From assembly GCA_036172665.1 (NCBI GenBank), contig CM069873.1, positions 32,294,001 through 32,358,000 on the forward strand: a stretch of 64,000 nt of DNA. Reading direction: 5' to 3'. The stretch is from Prosopocoilus inquinatus (Eukaryota > Arthropoda > Insecta > Coleoptera > Lucanidae). Made by a program: the position numbers and the translations under genes. Shown in pieces: positions 11,701-21,408 of the stretch; the first letter of the stretch is position 1, and each line of letters opens with the position of its first letter. Under the pieces are notes generated by a model. That model was not told where the DNA came from and ran no database searches. It saw nothing but the letters and a program-made list of their open reading frames with translations.

Positions 11701-12766
11701 CAAATTGGGTGTAGCAAGAAAAGACAAATTGAACATTTTCACCAGACGTGTTATTAGTTTCCTCCAGGGTTTGTAATGTAATTTTTCCCATTTAACTCCG
11801 GCAATATCCCATTTTCTGCAAATTCACAAATAAAACTTTAAAACAACATGTAGTGCAAGTAATACATACACAATTAAAGGTTCCAGTGCAGTACGCACGC
11901 TATTAGACTGTCCAAGAATGTTATCTAAAAACCCTACTAATTCAATTTGATGTTGAGGAGATTCTGCCAAAAACTCTTCTAAACAAAACAGTTTATCCTG
12001 CAAAACTAGAGGAATTACAAATTCCTCTATGCCAAATTTGGCATGTAATCCTAAAAGTGTTGTACTCTGGCAAGCCTGCAAAAAGAAAATATCACCATTG
12101 TAATCGAACCTCATGAATAAAATCGCTTATGTACTTCTTTGTACTGCTGCTCTTGAATCATGTGCTTAATTATATCTAAAAATATATCACAGTCTACTGC
12201 CATCTCGTAGATATCCGCAACAAGTTTCATCAAGCCAAGGAAACTTTGCTGTCGCACTATGTTGAAGGCAGAAATTTTTATGGGCTGAGTAAGTAAATGA
12301 ACAATTTTATTTCTCGATGCTGAACACCATATTTTAAATTCTTCCATGATCATGTAAGACAGCGATTTTGACTTTGCATATTTAAAATCCAAACAGTTGT
12401 ACATCAAACGTAATGCCTGTTCGTAAGGGTTCTCGATTGACTCGAAATGTTGGTGCAACATGTTTGTTACACATGGACTTTTCTTCACTGGAAGCTTAGT
12501 TCAGCAAACATCACAAGCTATTTTATTTATTACTTACGCATATTCCACAAATTTTTAAATTGGGAAAACCAAGCTTCCGAATTCTGATCAAGCAGCAAAT
12601 TAACACTGATGATGTTACAGTGATTTTCCTGTTTTTTAATTAAGGAACCCAGACTACAACTACTTGAATTGTCGATGGGGTGTGTTGACACGTTTTTTTC
12701 AACCGTTTGCATAGTTGGTTTGAGGTTGCTACCACGACCCCTGCCTCTCCCACGAGTACACAACAT
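8763..12766 (-). CDS. nbr: Exonuclease Mut-7 homologue (Nibbler/EXD3), 13 exons
   Basis: This is a 3'-5' exoribonuclease of the DEDDy family. In flies Nibbler trims microRNA and piRNA 3' ends. Exons (minus strand): 12766-12538, 12487-12135, 12075-11870, 11815-11634, 11577-11385, 11332-11173, 11118-10923, 10844-10707, 10655-10381, 9686-9441, 9388-9260, 9202-9007, 8956-8763. All junctions are GT-AG and phases close to give 898 residues, close to EXD3 and MUT-7. An N-terminal helical region (to about 430) precedes the exonuclease domain: D449 and E451 in [10 protein letters not shown]513 in GFGLTSDV, Y593 and D597 in LEYAALDAY, so all catalytic residues are present. The C-terminal Mut7-C domain starts near 650 and has a zinc-ribbon pair (C768/C771 in RCLTCN; C872/C875 in [15 protein letters not shown]). 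The first ATG is followed by an RGRGRGRG stretch. The gene appears intact. Confidence 0.93.
9802..10200 (+). repeat. Diverged dispersed repeat in Nibbler intron 9 (other copy at 52.4 kb)
   Basis: The stretch starts CAGGGCTCCCA and shares scattered blocks in the same order with 52436-52790. Examples are CATTGAAA..TTCCC, GACTGCG.GATTATGCAA, and TAGTATAGG.AACCC followed by TGTATGGTTGC. It is non-coding, AT-rich and strongly diverged. The class is unknown. Confidence 0.7.
10209..10365. mobile_element. 157-bp MITE next to the exon 9 splice donor
   Basis: The terminal inverted repeats start AGCTGAATTCATTGCTAGG on the left and AGCTAGATTCATTGCTACA on the right. They are flanked by TTA on both sides (10206-10208 and 10366-10368). 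A 3-bp TTA duplication is typical of PIF/Harbinger-type MITEs. Its right end is 15 bp from the Nibbler exon 9 donor at 10380. Confidence 0.85.
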
Positions 12767-13525
12767 CTTTAATCTGAAAATAAAATGTGGGGTTCTTCAG
12801 AAATTAAATTTCAATTTCAAAATAGTGTTAACACATTTCCAAATAATTTATTGCAAGAAATTGTGAAACTGGTAATTAATGCACAGTACAGTAAACTAGA
12901 AATAGGCAAACCGGAAATGATTAAGTATTTCTTGAAATCCAATTTATTACTGCAATAACACGGTTTAACAAAAACAATGCATGAGAAACTACTTAAAAAT
13001 TATTCTGCTGATACACAAAAGCGAAAATTAATAGTATAGAAGCTTAAAGGGCTCTTGACGATAATTTTTAAAGATTAAATATGAAAAAATCATGATAAAC
13101 TAAAGTACTTGAAATCGAGGCTAGATGAACATAACCTCAAAAGTTTACTTAGCTAATAACATACCTTACTGAAAAAGAGTCATCGATGGGATAACGTTAC
13201 CGCAAAAAATAAATTTATTTACTAACATCTACTTTTTTTAGTGTCTACACACGTGGGAACTTTCCTTGTACTTAGAAAAAATTCTTTGTAAAAATTCATG
13301 TACTGTCAATTTATCGATAACGCAAGTACAGTAACAAACTTTTTGCGACAAAACTTCCTATTCCACATTTCCACCTAACAATTTTTATAAGAAACTTTTC
13401 ATTAAATTCCAATTTGAATTCTTCAAATTCCTAATTATTTATAGTTCGAATAAAATAAAAAATAGCAGGAAGAAGACTCTAACCATTGGGGATTTTCTTA
13501 TTTTTTGTTGTTTGTACTGTTTATA
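12767..13525. other. Upstream region of the Nibbler gene
   Basis: No coding sequence is seen. The region must hold the Nibbler promoter and 5' untranslated sequence, but I could not identify a core promoter or start site. Confidence 0.45.
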
Positions 13526-14190
13526 GCGCGCAAAAGTTCATATTGAAGATTCTGCTGGTTTCAGTATTTCATTTATTAGATACATTTCAGTTAAAATTAT
13601 CATTTTTGTGCCTGCATTACGTATGTCAATAGTAGAAATGCGTGTACTTCAAGTACACTGGCTAGTGTTTCTTCAGCTTGCTAAAGAAAATTCAGCATTA
13701 ATTACAAATAAATTTAATGGGGCCCAAGGAAAAGCTGATTTGTTGTAATCGTGCCTCCTCTTCTGCGGCCAAAATATTATGCATATTAACAGCAAACATT
13801 TAGGTACGAAATAAATAAACTAATATTTCTTATACAAGTACAGTATTAACGCACTTACCGCTAAAAATAATAAGAATTAGTTCAATTTTAATACAATAAT
13901 AAAATTTATAAAATAAATAAATAACAGGAAATAAAAAAAAACAATAATTCAAACTAACTTATTATTCACACAAATGCAGTCCTCAAGATATCCATAAAGC
14001 ACAGTCTAGTTACTTCGTGAAAAACCACTAAAACTCATCAAATTTTGTAAGATACTTTTACGATGTATAGTATATTGCCGAAGATATCCGAAAGATATTC
14101 TACACACACTGCACAGAACATGATGTAGAAAGCTACCAAGCTACAGTGGAATTCTATGTGACGAAAGCGATGATGCCCAGAGTCTCGCTA
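13526..14190 (+). mobile_element. Deletion derivative of the PIF/Harbinger element at 45.4-48.8 kb
   Basis: The left part (13526-13740) matches the start of the large element, beginning GCGCGCAAA and running through the first codons of its Myb-like gene (HWLVFLQLAKENSAL... compared with HWQVFLQLAEENPGL). At about 13740 the sequence jumps to the start of the transposase gene (the CCTCTTCTGC..CAAAATATTATGCATATTAAC block found at 48413-48450). It then follows the right end through TACGATGTATAGTATATTGCCG to AGTCTCGCTA. About 2.8 kb of interior is missing, so the copy depends on an active partner. Confidence 0.85.
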
Positions 14191-14796
14191 TAGTAGGAAT
14201 AGCTTGGGCTTTTCGCTCTTACCGTTTCTGAGAGCGCATGTGCGAAACGAGCGGGCATTCATCAAGCGGCCGAGCGTGGCGCCACGGTCAATGGTTGATG
14301 GCCTCGTTCAGGTAACCACAGGAGCTGAGTTACTAATTCAACATAGCTATTGAACAGACATGCTTTTGGAGTGCCAAGCTTCAGCAGCTAGTATTCTCAC
14401 ATTGACCCTTTAAGAACACGAGTTGTTAACTTTCAATACGCTAAGTCTGCATTTAGGCTCGGTGATCACCTGAACATGGCCAAAGAACGGACGTTCCGCC
14501 AGAATTCCGGCACACATTCAATATGGCCGTCAATTACCGATCAGCTGTTTTGCTGGATAAGTAACCATTAGATTATCTTATCGAATTTCATCATGTTTCG
14601 ACTATTTTGAGCTCACTTGTAATTTTTCTAATAAAACAAGTTTTTGTTTTTTAAAATAAGAAGTATATCTTACGAAATAAATAAGTTTTTCAAGTAGCGA
14701 CATCTGGTAGCATTAGAATGATTGCCCGCCTGCTTGGGTTCGGAAAATTGTAGTATGAACTTCAAAGGTGCCGATAAGAGCTGTCCCTATTGATTG
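14191..14796 (+). mobile_element. TIR element, family 'GGGACAGCT' (copy 1)
   Basis: The ends read TAGTAGGAATAGCTTGGGC on the left and AGAGCTGTCCCTATTGATTG on the right. A second copy in the opposite orientation lies at 39656-40137 with ends CAATCAATAGGGACAGCT and AAGCTGTCCCTACTGATTG. This copy has about 115 extra bases near 14575-14690. It is non-coding. It sits directly at the right end of the Harbinger derivative. Confidence 0.75.
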
Positions 14797-15054
14797 ATGG
14801 CTGTACTGTGCAGCGTTACAGATTATTACATAGAAGCGAAGGCGAAGGGTCCTGCAATAAGAAGAGTATATCCTTTCATACACCCATGATCCTCTACAGG
14901 GTATGTAAACTGAATAGCAGGAGAGGTTTATTGGCAATTGAGAATTTTTGTCCAGGCTGTTGTAGTAACGTATTTATCCGCAGAGATGGCGCTAGGAGTA
15001 ATTGTAAATTTGGCGCGAATGAAACGTTACATGTTGTCAATGTTAATTGCTTTA

Positions 15055-15182
15055 GGCCCGGTTTCACTATCATAGTTTAACTTTAAACTTCGCTTTATTC
15101 CCATGGTAACAATAGCAAGGATAATTGCTTCCATAAGAATAAAACTGAGCTTAAATTTAAACTGTGATGGTGAAACCGGACC
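15055..15182. mobile_element. 128-bp MITE with TTA duplication
   Basis: The inverted ends are GGCCCGGTTTCACTATCA on the left and GGTCCGGTTTCACCATCA read from the right, flanked by TTA at 15052-15054 and 15183-15185. The R1 copy at 35.2 kb reads straight through (TTGCTTTAGTGATGGCGG) and represents the empty site. A diverged relative of the interior occurs at 52560-52650 (GTTTAACTTTAA..TTCGCTTTATTCC). Confidence 0.9.
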
Positions 15183-15524
15183 TTAGTGATGGCGGCGATC
15201 GTGATCGTTTAAGTAAATTAAAGAATAGGCACAAATATAATGGGTTAAATCAAATTGTCCGTTAAATAAACATTGTTGATGATTAAATTATTTTTGTGTG
15301 ACCAGAGAATAGTCTCTAATATAAACAGAGTTTGAGAGAAATGGACCTCGCAAGATCTGCAAAAGAAGATTTAAATGTGTATTGTATGTGTATTGGATGC
15401 AATTCATGTTCCAATCAGGCCAAATTTCCTTTAATTTGGAATTGGGGCTGCTAATTTAGGTAACGAAGCCCTGTGACAATTTCAATGCAAGAACATGTGT
15501 ATGCGTCACACTGATGAAAGTTTA

Positions 15525-15850
15525 TGCTTGGTTTATACAGTCACTAAAACTAAAAATGAACTAAAACTAAAATTAGAAGTACGCAAAAGTTTCCGTTTAT
15601 ACAAGCAAAAAGTGCACGCATGCTCGTTGCACACCTAGCTGTGAAAATTCCGTGGAGGGAATATTAACAGGAAAGAAAGTACAGTCAAATTTACGGTCGT
15701 CCGTCCTTTTCCACTAAGAATTGAAGTAAACGAATTCTTAATTTTTAGTGAAGTTGTATAAACCGCTTCGTATCAGTCCGGCCTTTTAATTTCTTAGTTG
15801 ATAGTTATTAATGTTTAGTTATTACTTTTAGTGACTGTATAAACCACACT
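15525..15850 (+). mobile_element. 326-bp MITE, intact reference copy of the nested family
   Basis: The ends are TGCTTGGTTTATACAGTCAC and AGTGTGGTTTATACAGTCAC (read from the right), flanked by TTA at 15522-15524 and 15851-15853. The R1 copy at 34.9 kb reads GATGAAAGGTTAGCATTACC at this point, a clean empty site. The same family makes up MITE A and MITE B at 1739-4151. Confidence 0.92.
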
Positions 15851-16558
15851 TTAGCATTACCGTTAGCATCATAACAATTCACAATAAGGTTTTTATTTTA
15901 AATTGTTACAGATATGTGTATCCAGGACATGATGCAGGAAGATTAAATTAATACGAAGACTTAACCTGTATCCCACATCGTATTAGCTACTGAGACAATT
16001 CATCATTTTAATAGAATTGAAAGTGCAGAAGGTAGGAGCTACAACTATGAAACAATCACTTTAAATAATTTTATTAAAGTGTAACAAGTATTATTATGTG
16101 TGAGTGATTATCTGATTTATAAAATTTAAAGGTGGTCAAAGTACAGTATTCTGAATAAAAATGGTTAAAAAAAGAAGTTTAATTTGCAGTAATTTTGAAG
16201 ATATTCGCACTTAAAGTCAAAAATAATGTGTACGGATAAAGAAAGAATGTATTGAATTGCAATTTTGAAAGCATTTCCATAAATTATGAACTTCATATAT
16301 GACAATGTACAGGGTGGCCCGATGATCCGAGCAAACGTGGTCGTAATTTATAGAGAGAAAATCACAAATTGTCCGTTTATTCTTCTGGAATAGGCCTAAA
16401 CTAGTATTTTGGGCAAGAATGCAACACAATGTATTAGATTATTTAATTTCCTGAACAATACTTAAACCATTAACGCAGAAATATTTTTAAATTATGCGCC
16501 TTTATTTTAATTCCCCCCAGGCCGCGTGAGGCGCGCATTTTGTTGCTCCACATATACA

Positions 16559-16835
16559 ACGATGGCATTGACTTTAGAAATTTTTTTTTTGTGCAAATCG
16601 TTTTTGATTGCAGTGAGAACCTCGAGCAGCCTCTGGACAGCTGTTTCAGCCCTGCTTGGGGGGGGCTTCTTCAGCAGAATTTTTCTAAAATCTTTCATTA
16701 TGCTTTGACAGCAAGCATGGCCGCCTTGCATGGGGGACTCATTAGGAGCAAATCCCGCTTCAATTTGTCTATCCTACTGCAAGGTTAGGTCAAAAAGCGA
16801 TAGTAAGATGTCGCTATTTTTGATGGCATTGACAT
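16559..16835 (+). repeat. Short copy of the foldback repeat found at 62.7-63.7 kb
   Basis: The first half (TGCAAATCGTTTTTGATTGC to GGCTTCTTCAGCAGAA) has the forward orientation of the 312-bp unit. The second half (TTTTTCTAAAATCTTTCATT to TAAGATGTCGCTA) has the reverse orientation. This repeats the forward-reverse junction at 63.45 kb with most of the loop missing. Confidence 0.8.
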
Positions 16836-17423
16836 CTAATATACATATCTTTTATCTATGATCTAGTTACATGGGCAATGTTTTGCAATTTTATGTGCGG
16901 ATACAAATTCCGTAGAGAAAATTTGAAAATTCCGAATAGTTATGATTTTATCGTAGAAAAACTGCATATCGCAATTTTCTTTAATATCTAAAACTTCGGA
17001 ATTATAAGAAACATAAACAAAAGTCTATTGGATTGTAAAAATGCATAGGTTACGCCAAACAAAACGTGCGTTCTTTTATTCAATATGTTGAAACAACAAT
17101 CCAGTAAGTCATTCTTTTTTTCATCTATCGAACGGTTTGATGTTAAGTTTTGCGTTCTTTTATTAAACGCGATTCCATCAAATGATCCATCAATCTACCG
17201 AAAAAAATTCTCGTGAATCGTTCATCTAATTTTAAATTGTAGTGGCAGGAAATTTATAACGTAAAAATTTTTGCTGATCGTTGCTGTACATCGTTTTTAC
17301 AGATGTTGCAAACATGTTACTAAAATAGTTACAATATAAATAACAAATACATCGAGTCTGAGGAATCGGGCGAAGAAATTAATTAATCTCTTAGAGACAG
17401 ATACGATTACAATAATTATGAAA
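16836..17423. other. No gene seen
   Basis: AT-rich sequence without recognisable coding or repeat structure. Confidence 0.5.
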
Positions 17424-18434
17424 TATACCGGGTGTCCCGCGCCATGTGCTCACCCTTCTAGAATCTTTATTTATTAATCGATTAACCTGAATTTTGGAGA
17501 CAATAAACTAAACAAAAAATGGAATTTTCTGACATACTGCTAGTCGTCATAGGACTTCCGGTTTCGACGGATGTGATATCAACTCTCTTATTTTAAATGG
17601 AACTCCCTATATAATTTTACATATTTAAAATATACGGATCATTGCGAGTCCGAATACATATAAACTGATAATTTTGATTTCCACGACAACAAAAAAAAAA
17701 CTTTTTTATTTTTCAACCTAGAAAGCTATGAATCGCAATTTTTCGATCTAATGCGACCAAGTGTTTCGAGAAAATCACTTCTTTGATAGTATTTTGTTTA
17801 TATTTTCTTCCATAGAACCTCATATGTTTCTTAGCTTAGTTCAACAGAACATTTTTTTCTGAATACGCTGATACCAAATACGTCATATTTTCTTTGAATA
17901 TAATTTAAAATAGAGCATCTCTTATTGAAATTTTACACTTCCTTTATTTCAAATGACTTTCAAAGAAAATATGACGTATTTGGTATCAGCGTACTCAGAG
18001 AAAAATGTTCTGTTGAACTAAGTTAAGAAGCATATGAGGTTCTATCGAAAAAAATGAGTTAAGAGCTAACGAAAATTTTAAACACTGTAAAAATGTTAAA
18101 AATCAAAATACCATCAAAGGAGTGATTTTCTCGAAACGCTTGGTCGCATTAGATCGAAAAAATGCGATTCATAGCTTTCTAGATTGAAAAATAAAGTTTT
18201 TTATTCGTTGTCATGGAAATCAAAATTATCAGTTTATATGTATTCGGACTCGTAATGATCCGTAGATTTTAAATGTGTAAAAATATATAGGGTGTTCCAT
18301 TTAAAATAAGAAAGTTGATATCGCTTCCGACGAAACCGGACGTCCTATAACGGCTAGCAGTATGTCGAAAAATTCCACTTTTAATAAATAAAGATTCTAG
18401 AAGGGTGAGCACACGGCGCGGGACACCGGTATAT
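17424..18434. mobile_element. Foldback element with roughly 490-bp inverted arms
   Basis: The outer ends read ATACCGGGTGTCCCGCGCC and, from the other side, ATACCGGTGTCCCGCGCCG, followed by GTGCTCACCCTTCTAGAAT. Complementarity continues inward with mismatches and small gaps (for example the two CTAATGCGACCAAG-type blocks at about 17750 and 18140) to AAATATGACGTATTTGGTAT near 17880 and 17975. The loop is only about 20-60 bp. No protein is encoded. A transcript through it would fold into one long hairpin. Confidence 0.9.
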
Positions 18435-18905
18435 AAATTGTTGACTAAAAATAAAATTGTACGCAAATTTATTCTGTTGTTAAAAACATAATTCTCAAAT
18501 AACTGCAATTAGTCAAGCATTAGTGAAACCGTGAAACTGTAATTGAAACTGTAACTGAAACTTAAAACAGACATGGTTATGTTATGTCACTTAATAAAGC
18601 CACAAAGAAATCCATCAAATCGTTCTAGAGTACCATCCATCTAGCGTTAAAACAGCATTCAATGTAATGATTGACAATCCAACATTTTGTGGAATAAAAG
18701 AATGGACGTAAATTGAAAATACTCGCTCGCTTTACAGAGAGCTGTTGTGTAAACTTTTGTTTATCACTAAAACTGATGAAAAGCTTCAATAAAATTATTT
18801 TAGTTGTAATTATAGTACGTAATCAGTTAATTTATTTGTAATTAAAAAATGTATAAAGTACTTGTCTGAGCTTAGTTCAGCTGCAGGTCAACAAACCATT
18901 AATAA
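18435..18905. other. No gene seen
   Basis: AT-rich DNA between two mobile elements. I see no supported feature. Confidence 0.5.
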
Positions 18906-20032
18906 ATATACAGCCTGTAATCAAATAAGTTTCACATATTAAAACTGTAAGTTCTTTATCACTTAAGAAAGTGATTTCTGCAAATATGAATTTTATTGGT
19001 GAAAAATTAAAGAAATTAAAACCCCCCCAGAGCCCGGAAACTTTTTGTTTGAAAACCTCTGACTGGCCGTGTATGTACAAGCGCATCAGAAAACGTCGTA
19101 AAACAATAAAGCGTCATCGAACTGAAGGGCACTGGGTTAAAATCATCACTTATGTAATTCCATTACGGAATAGAATTATAAATATCCATCGCGTTGCTTA
19201 TTAAATTAATCAATTTTCACGTAATTGTTAATAGTTTTCTGCTCACAAAACTGTAAAAATAAATAAAAATTAGAAATTCCATTTTCTAAAATTATTTTAC
19301 TAATTCATACGTATTCATCGTGTACTTTATTTGCTGATCGTCAATAAACTGCATTGTTATTTCTTCATTGCGGAAAATGTTTAAGAATGTCTTTTCTTTC
19401 TGCATTTCGGAAAATCATTATTGAATGCAGTCATCGCTTTTATTATTTTGTGGAACAAAACAATAAAGCGTCATCGCACTCGAACTACGAAGAAACGTAT
19501 TCGTTAGTGGAAATAATTAACAAAGCAACAATCAGAGCGACTAATAATTTTTTTTAATTACTTTAATACGCGAAATTAGCACTGTAAATCATGTGTACTG
19601 TTGGTTTACAAAGACCAGGATGACAATATCTAATTATTGTCGATTACCTAATGAAACAGATTTAATTCTGATCAATGCAAGCAGATTTAAATTGTTCTCC
19701 TTTAATTATAATGCACACACGGGGCACGACCGAGAGGTTATCAATTTGAACTGTCGTCTTTAATGGGTCGGTGATTCTATTTTATTGTGTTCCCATAAAG
19801 CTTTTAAAATGCGATCAAGCAATTGACCTTGAATTTTGCTGGAATTTTGTTTTATAACGTTGTTTTTGCGCACGGCCGACCAAAACTTCTCAAACAAGAG
19901 TCAATACTCCTCCACTAGGTCATTTTTTTTATTTTTGAGCTAGACTTTTGGTAGTTGCAGCATTAATTCTCTTACATGATGAGGAACTTACGGTATTAAT
20001 ATGTGAAACTAATTTGATTACACCCTGTATAT
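18906..20032. mobile_element. 1.1-kb non-coding element with about 55-bp TIRs
   Basis: The left end (ATATACAGCCTGTAATCAAA, 18906 onward) pairs with the right end read inward from 20032 (ATATACAGGGTGTAATCAAA). Both continue through AGTTTCACATATTAA to GTAAGTTC..ATCA. The interior holds only short open frames without family resemblance. It is probably a non-autonomous DNA transposon of unknown superfamily. Confidence 0.75.
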
Positions 20033-21137
20033 CGGGGAAATATATTTTGCGCGGTTCAAATTCTAGTGAAGCGGGCAATATAAAATGTAGCGTGTAAACA
20101 AACGCGAGGGCTGCGGAGACAATTAACGCCGCTACAGCAATGGTGTTACTCAGTATAACAAAAAACAGAGCAATATTGCCGCAATAAAAATTTACAGTTG
20201 TGTAATCAACTCTTCTTGTTTAAATGTGTAAAGATTTTCAGAGTAATTAGTTGACCAGTTGTACCTCGACCGGAATTTATTGCGAAATTGCATCATATAG
20301 TAAGAACGCCATAAATTATTTTCACCGTCCCATTACACAATGTGCCTGTTCGATACATTTTTACGGCGCTACTGAAACGATAGCGTCTACTTATTCAAAT
20401 CCTATGCTTATTAATAAAAATAGCCTAACAAAATAAAATTTAAAAAAATGTCTGTGGAAAGCATGTAATGAGCTTGTAAGAATTTTCTAATACAATGTAC
20501 AAGATACCAACTTATAAAACTGTAATATCTTGTTTAATCTCGTTGTCTTAACCTTCTTAAATGTTAGGCTATGTTCAGGTCAACTCCGGCGTTACAGCGA
20601 CAGTAATTTACGACACACGTCTGATTTATTAGACAAAGAGAGTAAACGACTCAGCTCCGCCTTCTGTGACGTTTACTTTCTTAGTCTATTGCCACAGATC
20701 ACTTATATTATAGGTGATCTGTGGTCTATTGCTCAAAATTTTCTCTACAGAATCTGAACCAGTACATAAAATTGCAAAACATTGCCTATTTATTTAACCA
20801 AATATCCATCTTCACTAATAAGATAACCATGGTAGCATACTCAATCTGGGACACCTGTACATTTACATTATTTTAGCAATGTAATAATTTAAAGGTATTC
20901 AAAACTGTTATGTGAAATTACTGAGAAAATCATCATTTGCTGTTTTGCAGTGCAAGTAAAGCTAAGTACACAATTTCTCTTAAAAATGTTATTTTAAAAG
21001 TGTAGGTGCCAACGAAATACTAATTTTTATTTATTTATAAATAATACTTGCAAATATAACATTATTGTGTAAGCAGCATATACAATTACAGTCCTTCAGT
21101 CCACAAAAGAGAACTTGTATTTATAAAAGTCTTTACC
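20033..21137. other. No gene seen; original 3' flank of the zinc-finger gene
   Basis: The TTACC at 21133-21137 is the left target duplication of the BEL element, so this DNA originally continued from the zinc-finger 3' region. A hairpin, CCACAGATCAC..GTGATCTGTGG, lies at 20692-20725. No coding sequence is supported. Confidence 0.5.
20692..20725. repeat. Short near-perfect hairpin
   Basis: CCACAGATCAC and GTGATCTGTGG pair with almost no loop, with further TATA pairing inside. It could be a cruciform or the relic of a small MITE. No function is assigned. Confidence 0.6.
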
Positions 21138-21307
21138 TGTTGATTCGATATAGTGGACTGTATTTCTTTGTGTTTGTTTGCAGAAAAATTTCGCTGGTAC
21201 AATTACCTTTTTTTTATATGAAAGTTTTTTATTTTATATTGCAATTGTTTTTTTTTTTTTACAAGTGTATGTGATTCATTAAAATGAACGTAAAAATCGT
21301 GTTAACA
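21138..21307 (-). repeat. BEL 3' LTR
   Basis: 170 bp, TGTTGATTCG...GTGTTAACA on the plus strand, apparently identical to the other LTR. The polypurine tract lies just inside it. Confidence 0.95.
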
Positions 21308-21323
21308 TAGCTCCCCGCCTTGA
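21308..21323 (-). other. BEL polypurine tract
   Basis: On the minus strand the sequence AAGGCGGGGAGCTA immediately precedes the 3' LTR. This is the expected position for the purine-rich primer of plus-strand DNA synthesis. Confidence 0.75.
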
Positions 21324-21408
21324 ACATTTTTTTTTTTTAAGAAAGTGTTCAAATATTCATAAATTGCAGGTAAGTATGAACTGATTGTAATAATGAAAAT
21401 GAATTATT

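Larger units (their letters stand above)
14800..16315 (+). repeat. Long dispersed repeat R1 (inverted partner at 34.4-35.3 kb)
   Basis: The sequence matches the reverse complement of 34410-35345 over most of its length, including TTTGTCCAGGCTGTTGTAG, GTAACGTATTTATCCGCAGAG and CAATTTTGAAAGCATTTCC. Short parts recur at 34014-34110 and 35420-35545. There is a short open frame here (GCCSNVFIRRDGARSNCKF), but it also appears in inverted partial copies and resembles no known protein. The two MITEs inside it are absent from the 35-kb copy. Confidence 0.8.

Noticed and set aside
14790..15080. Cysteine-rich open frame (CPGCCSNVFIRRDGARSN)
   Set aside because: The same string appears in partial, inverted and truncated repeat copies at 35 kb, with no conserved start or end. 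It is a property of the repeat.
16507..16788. Several overlapping small frames on both strands
   Set aside because: They are mirror translations of the foldback repeat also seen at 62.7-63.7 kb.
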